Of a stretch of 64,000 nucleotides of DNA, positions 8,782-18,596 are shown in pieces. The notes beneath the pieces are model-generated. The model made no database searches. It saw nothing but the letters and a program-made list of their open reading frames with translations, and was not told the DNA's origin. Source of the DNA: DATATJ01 sp963789075 (GTDB taxonomy: Bacteria > Acidobacteriota > Vicinamibacteria > Vicinamibacterales > CAVVIG01); NCBI GenBank assembly GCA_963789075.1, contig CAWBJQ010000014.1:558001-622000 (forward strand), given 5' to 3'. Both the position numbers and the translations under genes were made by a program. The stretch's first letter is position 1. The number at the start of each line of letters is the position of its first letter.

Positions 8782-10310
8782 ATGTCGATCAGCCGCCGTG
8801 CGTTCGTCAGGCTCGGTGCAGCGGGTGTCGCGGGCGGATTCGTCGGCCCGCGACTGTTTGCGTTCCAGTCCTTGCCCTCCGCTCCGCAGTTCGAGCTCGT
8901 TCAGCCGGAGCTCTTCGCCGTGGCCGGCGGCCAGCCGAACTGCTGGGCCGATTTCAACGACGACGGTCACCTCGATCTGTTCGTCGGGTTCAAGGACGGC
9001 CGTTGCCGAATCGGCTGTACCGCTACGACGGCAGCACGGTTTGTGGACGTCGCCGCGGATCTCGGGTTGAGCCGATCCTCACGCGACACGCGACCGGCGG
9101 CGTGGGGCGACTGTCGACGCCGACGGCCACCCGGAGTTGTACGTTGGATTCAGCGCGGCGATCGGGCGCGGCGAACAAACTGTATCGCAACGAAGGCAAT
9201 GGCCGGCGATTCACCGAGATCGGCCGCGATCTCGGCATCGACGCGAAAGGCGAAACGCGCCAGGTCTCGTGGATCGATTTCGACAACGACGGCCGCGTGG
9301 ATCTGTTCGTCGCCTTTCGTGACGCGCCGAACATGCTGTTTCACAACGAGGGGAGCAAGTTCGTCGACGTCGCGAACGACATGGGCGTCGACGATCCGCG
9401 CAAGACGGTCGGCGCCGTCTGGTTCGACATGAACGACGACGGCCGCCTCGATCTGTTCACAGCCAATCAGGACGGCACGCTGAACGGGTTCTTCAGGAAC
9501 GACGGCAATAAGTTCGTCGACGTGGCGCACGAGCTGGGGATGGATGCCGCCGGGCGCCCCGCCACGTTCGGGAGCAATGGGCCGAGCGTCATCGACTACG
9601 ACAACGACGGCCGCCTCGATCTGTTCGTCGCGGGCTACGGCCGCAACTTCCTGTTTCACAACGAAGGCGGGGGCCGCTTCAAGGACGTAGCGGACGCGAT
9701 GGGCGTCGCGGGCGGCGACAAGGCCACGCCGTCGAGCTGGGGCGATTACGACAACGACGGCCGTCGCTGATCTGTACGTGTCGTCGTACGTCGATCGTCC
9801 GGTCAACGAACACGATTTCCTGTTTCACAACGATGGAGCCAGATTCGGCGACGCGATGGTCGACGTGATCAGGAAACACGGCGCCACGCATGGCGTCCAA
9901 TGGGTCGACTTCGATGGCGACGGCGCGCTCGACCTCGCGCTGACGAACAACAATCCGAACGGCGGCCACTACCTGTTTCGAAACACGCTGCCGGCCGATC
10001 GCGCGCGCCGGTCGATCCAGGTGCGATGTCGTCGATCAGCACGGACGTCACACGCGCGCCGGCTCGGAGGTGCGCGTGTACGCCGCCGGGCACACGCCAC
10101 GTACTCGGCGGACGCCTGGTCGATACCGGCAGCGGCTACTGCTCGCAGAGCGTGATACCGGTGCATCTCGGCTTGCCCGTTGACGGGAAGGTGGACGTCG
10201 AGGTGACCGCGATGACCAAGGCCGGACGCAAGGTCACGCGTGTCGCGAACGTCGATCCGAACAAGCTCCCGAAGCGGACCCTCGTCGTGAAGGTGGCCAA
10301 CACGACATAG
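8782..10310 (+). CDS. CRTAC1-family FG-GAP/VCBS repeat protein with ASPIC/UnbV domain, Tat-exported, frameshifted
   Basis: Starts at ATG 8782 behind AGGAGA. The N-terminus MSISRRAFVRLGAAG is a twin-arginine signal, so it is probably exported folded. The body contains at least six FG-GAP repeats with the Ca-binding consensus DxDxDG and LDLFV (WADFNDDGHLDLFVG, IDFDNDGRVDLFVAF, WFDMNDDGRLDLFT, DYDNDGRLDLFVAGY, VDFDGDGALDLAL), then an ASPIC/UnbV module (GSEVRVYAAG, SGYCSQSVIPVHLGL). Such proteins are extracellular Ca-binding propellers of unknown role, abundant in Acidobacteriota. Frameshifts near 9000, 9080, 9765 and 10020 break it; pieces overlap cleanly, so the full protein is reconstructable at about 510 residues. 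Confidence 0.75.
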
Positions 10311-10327
10311 GCGGTGCGCCCTGCTCT

Positions 10328-11719
10328 CTACGCTGCAGTCTTGAAGGTAATTGGCGGCTCCGCGCCGTTCAGCCGATTGCTGAACGAGCTCGCTGACCGG
10401 CGCACGTTGACCGCGAACAGCAGCGCGCCGGCTGCGAGCGCGGCGCCGCCGCCCAGAAGCTGCTCGCGTGTGGCGCCGGCGACGACCGCTGCGGACACCG
10501 CGATGGCCACGATCGGGACGGCCGAACCGAGCGGCGCGGTGAAGGTCGCCGGCTTGACGGACGCGGCGAACGCCGGCGATCGCAGGCGAAGCGTGGCGGC
10601 GCACGCGCCCGTGTAGGTGACGAGCCGCGCCAGCGCGCTCACCACCGCCAGCTTCGCGAACGATCCGCTGAGCGCCAACGCGAGCGCAATCGCCGACGTG
10701 AACACGATCGCCACGGCCGGCGTGCGGAAGCGCGCGTGGATGCGCCCGAAGGAGGCCGGCAGCTCGCCGTGCTCGGCGAGCGCAAAGAGCATGCGCGAAC
10801 CGGTCAGCACCTGCCCGGCGTTGTTGCCGGTCATCGACACGACCGAGCCCGACGCCGACCAGCAGCGCGCCGCCCGCGCCGAGCATCACGGCCGCGGCGT
10901 CGGCGATCGGCGTCGCGTGCGCCGCCAGATTCGGCAGCACGGCCTGCGCGACGATCTGCGCGAGCGTCATCACGATCGTCACCACGGTAATGGTCGCGAT
11001 GAGCGCGAATGGCACGTCGCGGCGCGGATCGATCGCTTCGCCCGCCGGCACCGGCACGACGTCATAGCCGCCGTAGATGAAGATCAGCAGCAGCGCCGCC
11101 GTCGACAGCCTGGTGCAACGACATCGGCGGCAGCGCCATGAGCCGCGCCGGATCGATGTACGCCGCGCCGATGACGATGAAGAGCGCGAGCGGCACGAGC
11201 TTCCCGATCGTCAGCGCGTTGACCACCCACGCGCTCTGGCGAATCCCACGTACGTTGATCCACGCGATCGCGGAGGTGATCGCCGTCAGCGCCAGGTGAC
11301 GCGGCCATCCCGGCCGTCATCACCGGCCAGTAATAGCCGAGCGCGACGGCGATGCCCGCCATGATGCTTGCCTGGCTGGCCGCGCGCGTGAACCACTGCA
11401 TCCAGCCGACCTCGAACGCGACGAAGCGGCCGAACGCAGCGCGGGTGTACAGATAGGGTCCGCCGGTGCCTTCGAAGCGGCTGCCGACTTCCGCGAAGCA
11501 CAGCGCCACCGAGAGCGACGCCAATCCCATCAGCAGCATCCCGATCGGACCCCATGGACCGACTTGCGCCGCGAGTTGCGACGGCATGAGGAAGATCGCG
11601 CCGCCGATGACTTGATTGACGCCGATGGCCGTCAGATCCCAACGGCCCAGCGCGCGGCGCAGCGTCGGCGCGGCGCGCTGGGCGGCCGAGACGGGCATCG
11701 TCGGTGGATGTGCCCTCAC
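10328..11719 (-). CDS. APC-family amino acid permease, frameshifted
   Basis: Inner-membrane amino acid/polyamine transporter with about 12 hydrophobic segments. The N-terminus shows the family signature: LTAIGVNQVIGGAIFLMPSQ (TM1, with a GxG-type unwound segment), then GPIGMLLMGLASLSVALCFAE and EGTGGPYLYTRAAFG (TM2-3). The middle piece reads DVPFALIATITVVTIVMTLA and the last NNAGQVLTGSRMLFALAEHGELP, the loop conserved in APC carriers. The C-terminus ends in NGAEPPITFKTAA. Frameshifts near 11295, 11110 and 10850. The start is either 11719 or MPVSAAQ at 11698. It converges on the FG-GAP gene with only 17 bp between stops. Substrate not predictable. Confidence 0.75.
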
Positions 11720-11793
11720 TGGCCTCTACGTTCGTGTCCAGAAACCCAGGCGCAGGACCAAAGGTACCTTTGTGTCCTTCGTGCCCTTTGTGT

Positions 11794-12903
11794 CTATCGT
11801 TTTGCCGTCGACGTCCCCTTCTCGGGGTGCAGCTCCAGCTTCTGCACGCGCCAGTTCAAGACCTCGCCGACGTACAGCTCGTTTTCCGACTGGCAATGGA
11901 TCTCGTGAATCCAGCCAAACTGCTTCAGCTGTTTGCCCGCCTTGCCGAGGACGCCGAGGATGTGTCCCTCTAGATCCATTTTGTAGATCCGGCCAGGGAA
12001 CGCGTCGGAGGCGTAGAGATACTGCGTCGGCCCGGGCGTGATGCAGATCGCCCACGGGGCGCCCGGTCCCATCGTGCCGCGCACCGCTTGAGGATCGGCC
12101 GGCGTCGGACCGATCGCCGTATGGGCGCCGGCGGGCACGGGCAGGTTGATTTTCATCTCGCGCAGGAACGTGCCGTTCGGAGTCGAAGACCTGAATGCGC
12201 ATGTTGCCGCGATCGGCGACGTAGATGTTGCCCTTGGCGTCGGCGGCGATCGAATGCGGCGTGTTGAACTGCCCCGGACCGTCGCCCGGCTCGCCCCACG
12301 ACTTCACCCAGTCGCCGTTCTTGTCGTACTTCGCCACGCGCGAGTTGACGTAGCCGTCGCTGATGAAGATGTTGCCCTGCAGGTCCCACGTGACGTCGGT
12401 GGGCTGGCGGAACTGGCCGTCGACCGGCGGCCGCGGCGGGGTGACGTGCGTCCACGGCCGCCGCTTCGTCCGACGCTTCCTTCTTCCGGCCGAACACCAT
12501 CACGACATGGCCCGCCGGGTTGAACTTGACGACCATGTCCGACCCTTTGTCGACCGCCCAGATGTTGTCGTCCTTGTCGATGCGGACCGCGTGCGCGAAG
12601 GACCACGCGTAGAGGCCCTTGCCGATCTCGCGGACGAACTTGCCGTCGGGGCCGAACTCGAGCAGCTGCGACGCGGTCGCACCGTACGCCGGGCCGTTGG
12701 CGCTGTTGGACGCGCGTGAACACGAAGATGTGCCCCTTGGAGTTGACCGCGACGCCGCCCACCTCGCCGAAATTCATATCCGGCGGCAGCTTGAAGAAGT
12801 TCGGCACGGAGTCGAACGGAATCTCGGGCGGCGCCTGCTGCGCGCCGAGAGTTGTGCTCAGCAGCATGATCAGTACGGGCAGTGCGGGTACGAAACGCTT
12901 CAC
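11794..12903 (-). CDS. secreted 6-bladed beta-propeller (NHL repeat) protein, frameshifted
   Basis: Start ATG 12903; residues 1-22 are a signal peptide (VLIMLLSTTLGAQQ). NHL blades follow in three frames: MNFGEVGGVAVNSKGHIFVF, WGEPGDGPGQFNTPHSIAAD, AKGNIYVADRGNMRIQVFDS and QFGWIHEIHCQSENELYVGE. The repeated GxxxxP-x-G-I-A-x-D...G-x-I-Y-V-A-D pattern is diagnostic for NHL propellers such as peptidyl-alpha-hydroxyglycine lyase-like and 6-bladed beta-propeller proteins. No catalytic residues can be named. Frameshifts near 12715, 12440 and 12180. The stop at 11794 is close to a CTTTGTGTCC stutter (about 11753-11795). A TATACT hexamer about 42 bp upstream of the start is a likely -10. Confidence 0.7.
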
Positions 12904-12944
12904 AGAATCCTCCAGTCGGCCTCAGCCGAACGCCAACGGCGCCG

Positions 12945-12950
12945 AGTATA
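12945..12950 (-). promoter_or_regulatory. -10 hexamer TATACT (context GGCTATACTCGG) upstream of the NHL gene
   Basis: Read on the minus strand. The same GGGCTATACT or GGCTATACT context recurs before the tRNA-Leu gene (33290-33295) and before sppA (34208-34213), which supports a shared housekeeping -10 element. No good TTGACA at -35. Confidence 0.4.
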
Positions 12951-13041
12951 GCCGAGAGGCGAGCCTAGCCGTAGCCGTGGCGAAGGCAGACCGCGCAGGT
13001 CGGCCGCCACGCCGTCCGGCAGGAGGTGTAGGCTATCCGCG

Positions 13042-13923
13042 ATGCGCGGATCTGCGCCGTGGCCCGTCGTCGCTGTCGCCCTGGTTGCGGGCGCCGCCGT
13101 CAAACCGGTTGACGCGCCCGTCGACGTACCTGCGCTGCTCGCCCGGATCGGCCAGCGGGTCGAGCAGTATTACGCCCGCGCGCAGAGCATCATCTGCGTT
13201 GAAACGGTCAGACTGCAGCCGCTCTCGTTCGATTTGTCCGTCGACGGCGGACACGTCCGTCAGCTCGTTTACGAGCTGCGGATCTCGTGGGAGCCGCCCG
13301 CTGACGATCAGACGCCGCCCGACGCGAAGGTGATGCGCGAGCTCCTCAAGGTCGACGGCCATGCGCCGCGGCCCGGCGACGAGCCCGGATGCCTCGATCC
13401 CAAGCCGGTCTCGACCGAGCCGCTGGCGATGCTGCTGCCCATGCGCCAGCGCGAGTACGCGTTCACGTGGGCTGGCACCGGACGCACCGATCGCCGCGAC
13501 AGCCTGATGCTCGAATACAAGGCGACCACGCCCGGTGAGCCGTCGGTCGTCTTCAAGGGCGAGTGCATCAGCGTGGAGCTGCCGGGGCGCAACCGCGGCC
13601 GCGTGTGGACGGACGTGGCAACCGGCGACGTCCTGCGCCTCGACGAACAGCTGGTGGGGATGTTCGAGTTCCGTGTGCCGAAGGAGCACGCCTTGCGGAA
13701 TGGCCCGACGTCGATGGTGATCGAGCGCGCGGATTCGTCGATCAAGTATCAGCCGGTCGCGTTTCACGATCCCGAGGAAACCGTGATGCTGCCCGCGTCG
13801 ATCCAGACGCTCACCGTGGTTCGCAATTCCGGCTCGCCTCGCACGCGCATGACGCAGACGTTTTCAAACTATAAGCGCTTCATGACCGGCGGCCGCATCG
13901 TCAAGGACCCCGGCGCGCGCTAA
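13042..13923 (+). CDS. secreted protein of unknown function
   Basis: 293 residues, intact. An N-terminal hydrophobic segment (PWPVVAVALVAGAA) suggests a signal peptide. Then VPALLARIGQRVEQYYARAQSI, a helical region, is followed by a beta-rich domain with RVWTDVATGDVLRLDEQLVG and a C-terminal YKRFMTGGRIV. The overall layout (leader, ARAQ..CVE helix, TFSNYRRF ending) is common among uncharacterised secreted proteins of Acidobacteriota that vaguely resemble outer-membrane lipoprotein-sorting or DUF-type carriers; I cannot name the family. An AGGAGGTG lies 15 nt before the ATG, and TAGGCT sits 7 nt before it. It is followed after 36 bp by a CDP-alcohol phosphotransferase in the same direction. 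Confidence 0.6.
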   Translation: MRGSAPWPVVAVALVAGAAVKPVDAPVDVPALLARIGQRVEQYYARAQSIICVETVRLQPLSFDLSVDGGHVRQLVYELRISWEPPADDQTPPDAKVMRELLKVDGHAPRPGDEPGCLDPKPVSTEPLAMLLPMRQREYAFTWAGTGRTDRRDSLMLEYKATTPGEPSVVFKGECISVELPGRNRGRVWTDVATGDVLRLDEQLVGMFEFRVPKEHALRNGPTSMVIERADSSIKYQPVAFHDPEETVMLPASIQTLTVVRNSGSPRTRMTQTFSNYKRFMTGGRIVKDPGAR

Positions 13924-13959
13924 CGCGCCATGCTAGTGTAGGACCTGTCTCGTTTCTTC

Positions 13960-14808
13960 ATGCCCGAACTCCGACCCGTTGACGAAATCGAGGAGCTCGC
14001 CGATTTCTACGTCCATCGCCCCGTTGCGCGGATCGTGGGGCGCGCGCTGCTCCACACGCCGATCTCGCCCGATCAAATCACGATCCTGAGCGGCGTCACC
14101 GGCGTGTCGGCGGGTATCGCGCTGTGGTACGGCGCCGATCGGCCCGCGCTGCGGCTCGTCGCGGGGCTCTTGTTGTTCGCGTCGGTGGTGCTCGACTGCA
14201 CGGACGGCTACGTCGCGCGGATGCGCCAACAGATTTCGCGGACCGGCGTCATCCTCGACGGCTTCACCGACGCGGTCGTCGGCCTCGCCGTGCTCCTGGC
14301 GGTGACCGACCTCGTGTCGCGTCAGCATCCTGGCGCGATGGTGTGGGTGTTGGGCGGTGTCGCGATCCTGAGTGCCGAGGCGCACTGCTTTCTCTTCGAT
14401 GTCGCGAAGGAACGCTATGTGACCGGCCTCGGCATCCCGTACAACGGCAGCAAGCTGTTGCTGGCCGATCAGTGGACCGAGATCGAACGCGCGCGCCGCG
14501 ACCGGCGATGGGGCGATGCGCTGTTGTTGGGAGCGTTTCTGCAATACGCGCGGTTAGTGCGCGCGCTGGGCATCATCTCGGATGTGACGCCCGCCGCCCG
14601 CCCGATGGCCCGCCGCCAGATTCGCGCCTGGGCGCTGCTGGGTCTGGGCACGCACATGGCGTGTCTGTACATCGCTGCGGCGCTGTCGTACTTCTGGCCT
14701 TCAGCGCTTGCGGCCTGCCTGATTCTCTTCGCCACCGCGATGAACGTGCTGCTGGCGCTGCTCTTGTGGTCGCAGCGGGCGCTCAGTCGCGCCGAGCCGC
14801 TCGGCTGA
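13960..14808 (+). CDS. CDP-alcohol phosphatidyltransferase family membrane protein
   Basis: 282 residues, intact. The catalytic CDP-OH-P motif D-x2-DG-x2-AR-x8-G-x3-D-x3-D is complete: DCTDGYVARMRQQ then TGVILDGFTD (residues about 79-104). Several hydrophobic segments surround it, and an N-terminal amphipathic region precedes ISPDQITILSGVTG, as usual. The enzyme transfers a phospho-alcohol head group from a CDP-linked donor to an acceptor alcohol in the membrane; the head group is not defined by the sequence. The neighbouring fatty-acid 2-hydroxylase-like and PhnW-like genes suggest membrane-lipid head-group synthesis. A second family member lies at 19862. Confidence 0.8.
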   Translation: MPELRPVDEIEELADFYVHRPVARIVGRALLHTPISPDQITILSGVTGVSAGIALWYGADRPALRLVAGLLLFASVVLDCTDGYVARMRQQISRTGVILDGFTDAVVGLAVLLAVTDLVSRQHPGAMVWVLGGVAILSAEAHCFLFDVAKERYVTGLGIPYNGSKLLLADQWTEIERARRDRRWGDALLLGAFLQYARLVRALGIISDVTPAARPMARRQIRAWALLGLGTHMACLYIAAALSYFWPSALAACLILFATAMNVLLALLLWSQRALSRAEPLG

Positions 14809-14815
14809 AGCGACA

Positions 14816-14866
14816 CGCTCGGCTGACCTGTCCGCCGGAGCCTTGCCGGAGGTGGAAGCCTTCGCG
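14816..14866 (-). repeat. 54-bp dispersed repeat, copy 3 (opposite orientation)
   Basis: Reverse complement of the copies at 3824 and 6573, lacking the first three bases. It begins 8 bp after the stop of the phosphotransferase gene, next to a second GCTCGGCTGA at its 3' end. Confidence 0.85.
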
Positions 14867-14867
14867 C

Positions 14868-14908
14868 CACGAAACCACGAAGGCACGAAGGCACGAAGGA
14901 CACGAGGG
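14868..14908. repeat. CACGAAGG stutter repeat
   Basis: Tandem near-repeats of CCACGAAGGCACGAAGGACACGA type between the 54-bp repeat and the next gene. Same family as arms at 16757-16848, 20948-21054 and 36038-36060. Confidence 0.7.
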
Positions 14909-14925
14909 CGATCGCTCGGCTGTCG

Positions 14926-15619
14926 TCATCGCGACGTGCGAAAAATCACATCCCACAGCGGCGACGAGACACCGAACCGCTTGTCGGGTGTCGCGTAGTG
15001 ATGCTGCATGTGGTGCCGACGCAGCCACCGCATGAGAGCCGATCGGTTGGCGCCGCGATGAATCGTGTGGTGCACCGTGTCGTACACCAGGTAGCCGTGC
15101 AGGAAGCCGGCGACGACGGGCAGGGCAGAGACGCCGGCGACCGCGTTGGCGACCGCGAGGATCGCGGCCGAGATCGGCAGCGTGACGATCAGCGGCATCA
15201 TCCAGCGCCGCGAATCGTCCGGATACGCGTGGTGCACGCCGTGCGCCAGATACGCGAGCACGACCTCGAGCCGAGTGGCGGGCGCGTGATGGAACGAGAA
15301 TCGGTGCATCACGTACTCGAACAGCGTCCAGATCAGCAGACCGGCACCGTAGGCACCGGCAAGCACCGGCCAGCGCGCGCCGCTGCGCGCGGCGTACCAA
15401 ACCAGCGCTGCGCTCCCCGGACCATAGATCGCGATCGGCCAGCGCGGGGTGCGCCTGCGTGACGCGTTCGAGCAGTTCCTGCTGGAACAGCCGTGATTCG
15501 CCGGCGGTTGGACGGGCCCAGTCGTGCACGGCGACCGTGATGGGGCCGATGACGGGCACCTGCCCGTCCGAGAAGCGCCGGAATGTCGTAGACCACATGG
15601 ACACGATTGGAAAAATCAT
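14926..15619 (-). CDS. fatty acid 2-hydroxylase-like (FA hydroxylase superfamily) protein, frameshifted
   Basis: Integral-membrane di-iron hydroxylase. The C-terminal half holds the histidine clusters of fatty acid 2-hydroxylase (FA2H/Scs7): EYVMHRFSFHH, HGVHHAYPDDSRRWMMP, YDTVHHTIHRG and HHMQHHYATPDKRFGVSSPLWDVIF. The GVHH-xxPxDxxRxxMP and FGVSSPLWD segments are close to the eukaryotic and bacterial 2-hydroxylases acting on sphingolipid or free fatty acyl chains, rather than sterol desaturases. The N-terminus (QVPVIGPITVAVHDWARP) is in another frame; the shift is near 15450. Start at 15619 or MWSTTFRR at 15598. It diverges from the PhnW-like gene by 27-48 bp. Inferred role: alpha-hydroxylation of a lipid acyl chain. 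Confidence 0.7.
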
Positions 15620-15646
15620 AACACCGACGTATCATCGAAAAACCTG

Positions 15647-16745
15647 ATGATTGAGCGCGACGAACCGATCCTGCTAACGCCCGGCCCGGTCACCACGTCG
15701 CCGCGCGTGCGCCGGGCGCTCGCCTCGGCGACCTTTTCGCATCGCGAGCCGGCGTTTGCCCGTCTATTCGGCCGTGTGGGCGCGGCGCTCACCCGCCTCG
15801 CCGGCGCCTCGCGCCACGAGCCCCTGCTCATCGCGGGTAGCGGAACCGCGGCGACCGAGGCGGCGTTTGCCAGCCTGCTGTCGGCGCGTCAGACGCTGCT
15901 GGTTGCCTCCAATGGGGCGTTTGGCGACCGGCTCGCGGAGGTCGCGCGTGTGGTCGGGATTCCCGTTCGTGTCCAGGCGTACGCGTGGGCGGAGCCGATC
16001 CGGCCTCAGGAGATCGCGCGGATCGTCGCCGACGATCCGGCGATCGGCGCCGTCGCGGTCGTCCAGCACGAGACGTCGGTCGGCTGCTTGAATCCGGTGC
16101 AGGAGATCGGCGAGGCGCTGCGCGGCACCCGCGCGAAATTCTTCGTCGACGTCGTCTCGAGTCTCGGCGCGGAGGCGTTTGACGCCGACGCCGCGAATGT
16201 CGCGGTGGTGATCGGCACCGCCAACAAGTGCCTCCACGGCGTGCCCGGTGTGTCGTTCGTGCTCGTGCGCGACGACATGTGGGCGAGACGACATCCAGCC
16301 GCATTCGCTGTACTTCGACTTGCGGCGTTACCGGCCCGCCGCACCGGGCGAGGTCCGCATTCCGTTCACCCCCGCGGTGCACGCGTTGGCCGCGCTCGAC
16401 GAAGCGCTGCAGGAGCTCGACGATGAAGGAGGCGTGCCTGCGCGGATGCGGCAGTACCAGGCGCTGAACGCGCGCGTGCGCGCCGGCCTCAACGCTTGCG
16501 GCATTCGGAGCCGCTTCGACGCGCTGACGCGGGCCTGCTCCCTGACCGTCGCCGACGTACCGCCGGGACAGACGCCCGACGAGTTGTACGACACGTTGCT
16601 CGACCGCGGATTCATCGTCTATCACGCCAAAGGCGACCTGCGCGACCGGTGCTTCCTCGTCGCGAACATGGGATATCTCCAGCTGGAGACCATCGATCGT
16701 TTCGTTTCCGTCGTGTCCGACGTCGTCACCGCCGGAGCCCGGTAA
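15647..16745 (+). CDS. 2-aminoethylphosphonate-pyruvate aminotransferase-like (PhnW family), frameshifted
   Basis: A PLP aminotransferase of class V. Segments match PhnW in order: LLTPGPVTTSPRVRRAL (N-terminal), GSGTAATEAAFASLL, VVQHETSVGCLNPVQEIG, FVDVVSSLGAEAFDAD, the PLP lysine in GTANKCLHGVPGVSFVL, and the C-terminal GFIVYHAKGDLRDRCFLVANMG. In PhnW the reaction interconverts 2-aminoethylphosphonate plus pyruvate with phosphonoacetaldehyde plus alanine. One frameshift near 16283 splits it; the downstream frame continues DDIQPHSLYFDLRRYRP. A different amine substrate cannot be excluded. No pepM or phosphonopyruvate decarboxylase gene is in the window. Confidence 0.7.
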
Positions 16746-16756
16746 ACGCGCGCACG

Positions 16757-16848
16757 CATACGAACCGCGAAGGCACGAAGCACACGAAGAGCGCTGAAGA
16801 TCTTTGTTGACCCGTCGTGCCCTTCGCGTCTTCGTGGTTGAAGGCGTA
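16757..16848. repeat. CACGAAGG inverted stutter repeat
   Basis: Left arm GCGAAGGCACGAAGCACACGAAG, interrupted here as GCGAAGGCACGAAGCACACG, and right arm GTGCCCTTCGCGTCTTCGTGG are imperfect reverse complements around a GC-poor centre. It fills the gap between convergent genes ending at 16745 and 16870. Confidence 0.7.
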
Positions 16849-16869
16849 TTGACTGCACTACGGAGGCGT

Positions 16870-17262
16870 CTACGGATCCAGATGCCTGCCGCAATGCGCG
16901 TGGCGGCATGCCCCCGTGTCGTCTGCGCGCGTGGGCGTGAGCCGATCGACGACGCACTGGCCGTCGAGCAGGCGGCCGACCGCTTCGGCGTCCATCTCCG
17001 CAGGGGCGCAGTAGCAATCCAGATCCTGATGCCACGTCACGATCGGCCCCAGGCGATGGGGCGACGTGCACGCGTAGATCGCGTCGCCGGTTCGCGCGAA
17101 GGCATACCCATCGTCGCGGATCACCGGGTCGTGCTGTTCGACGACGCGCACCCACCGTCGATGGCCCTGACACAGGGCCGCGTCGGACACCACGTGCGCG
17201 GCGCCGATCACCAGGAGCGTCGCGGTGGCGGCGGCAATCGACCGCAGCACCGAGCGCCTCAT
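16870..17262 (-). CDS. small secreted or membrane-anchored protein of unknown function
   Basis: 130 residues, intact. Starts MRRSVLRSIAAATATLLVIG, a basic leader and one hydrophobic segment, then a cysteine-rich soluble part (six cysteines, including DLDCYCAP and CRHAHCGRH). Its ATG overlaps the stop of the upstream glycosyltransferase gene (ATGA), so it belongs to the same transcript as the two glycosyltransferases at 17259 and 18593. No family recognised. The cysteine pairs suggest disulphides or metal binding outside the cytoplasm. A role with the glycosyltransferases is only positional inference. Confidence 0.55.
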   Translation of the reverse strand: MRRSVLRSIAAATATLLVIGAAHVVSDAALCQGHRRWVRVVEQHDPVIRDDGYAFARTGDAIYACTSPHRLGPIVTWHQDLDCYCAPAEMDAEAVGRLLDGQCVVDRLTPTRADDTGACRHAHCGRHLDP

Positions 17263-18596
17263 GCCGGCCTCCGTCCTTGCGCGGCCGCGAGCGACGACAG
17301 CAACAACAGCGCGCCGGCAAAATAGTAGTAGTTGGTGAACGACTGCGGCGCGACGAGGAAGGACGCCAACAGCGACAGCGCCGATGCCAGGACCAGGCCC
17401 TCGAGTCCACGATCGCGGAGCAGCCGGTACCCGACACCGGCGACGACGAACTCAGTGAGCACTGCCAGCGATCGGGGCGCCTCGAGGCCGGTCAGTGCGA
17501 CGAGAAGCGCTGCGATCGAGTCGCTGTCCCTGCGGAATCCGAGCGGGACGCGCACGAAGTAGAACATGCCCGCGACTGTCGGATGCCATTGCCACCACAG
17601 AAACGGCGCCACGGTCGCGGCCGCAACGATGAGGCCGACAGCGACGGATCGGGCGCGTCCACGCATCGCGAGGTACAACAGCACCGGTGCGGCGACGTAC
17701 TGCTTGAGCGCGGGCAGCAGCAGGAACGCCGTGGCCTCGCCTACGCCTCGAGGTGCGGTCGCGGCGAAGAGGAAGAACGCCGCCGCCGTCATCACCAGCA
17801 GCGGCTCCATGTACCCGGTCGCGGTCATCGCCGTTCCGAGCGGGTGCAGCACGATCGCGAGCGTCACCAGATCGACGAACGCCGTCTCCACCTCGAGCGC
17901 GCGACCAGCCCGGCGGAGCAAAGCTACGGTGATCGGCAGACAGCACGCCACGCCAAAGCGATAGTCGCCGAGCCACGCCACCCACGGCGCCGCCGCGAGC
18001 AGCGTGAGCGGCATGTAGGGATAGACGGTCGGCGTGGAGCCGAAGTCGAAGCCGCCCCGCTGAAGATCGGGGGCGAGCACGGTGTAAGGATGCACGCCGT
18101 GCAGCAGCGCGAGCGTGGCGGTCTGCGTCCAGCTCCAAAGATCGACTGTGACGTGAACGCCAAACGGCGCGGCGACCTGGAGCATGATCGCGCCTATCAC
18201 CAGTGCGCCCGTCGTGCGCCGCCGGCCAGCGGCGCCGCTTCCGGCGAAGACGCCGACCAGCACGATCGCCAGCGCGAAATAGGCACGGGTCGCCAGAGTG
18301 AACCACGACCGGCTGTCTCCGATTCGTGGAGCCACGAGTCCCACGGCCGCGAGGGCAGACAGCAGCATCGCCGCTCTTGCGAGCGGCAACCTGGCGCGCG
18401 CCGCGGCGCCGCTCCTGGCTGCGAGGCACGCCACTACAAATCCGGCCACCGTCAGCGGGAGGCCCAGCAGCAAGAGAATGTCTCCATGCAGACTGGAGCC
18501 GATACTCACGAGCACGTAGGCCGTCAGCGCCGCACCCGCCGTGGCGGGCAGGGTGTCGCTTGCGCGCTGCGACGGCGTCGACTCGACGAGCGTCAT
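17259..18596 (-). CDS. polytopic membrane glycosyltransferase (GT87/DUF2029-like)
   Basis: 445 residues, intact, with about ten transmembrane segments from LTAYVLVSIGSSLHG to the C-terminal YYYFAGALLLLSSLAAA. Periplasmic loop residues VHPYTVLAPDLQRGGFDFGSTPTVYPYMPLT are typical of GT-C fold mannosyltransferase-like enzymes (GT87), which use polyprenyl-phosphate sugars and transfer them outside the membrane. The start overlaps the stop of the GT4 gene at 18593 (4 nt), and its own stop overlaps the next start, giving a tight three-gene operon. Probable role: extracytoplasmic glycosylation of an envelope lipid or glycan. Confidence 0.65.
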   Translation of the reverse strand: MTLVESTPSQRASDTLPATAGAALTAYVLVSIGSSLHGDILLLLGLPLTVAGFVVACLAARSGAAARARLPLARAAMLLSALAAVGLVAPRIGDSRSWFTLATRAYFALAIVLVGVFAGSGAAGRRRTTGALVIGAIMLQVAAPFGVHVTVDLWSWTQTATLALLHGVHPYTVLAPDLQRGGFDFGSTPTVYPYMPLTLLAAAPWVAWLGDYRFGVACCLPITVALLRRAGRALEVETAFVDLVTLAIVLHPLGTAMTATGYMEPLLVMTAAAFFLFAATAPRGVGEATAFLLLPALKQYVAAPVLLYLAMRGRARSVAVGLIVAAATVAPFLWWQWHPTVAGMFYFVRVPLGFRRDSDSIAALLVALTGLEAPRSLAVLTEFVVAGVGYRLLRDRGLEGLVLASALSLLASFLVAPQSFTNYYYFAGALLLLSSLAAAQGRRPA

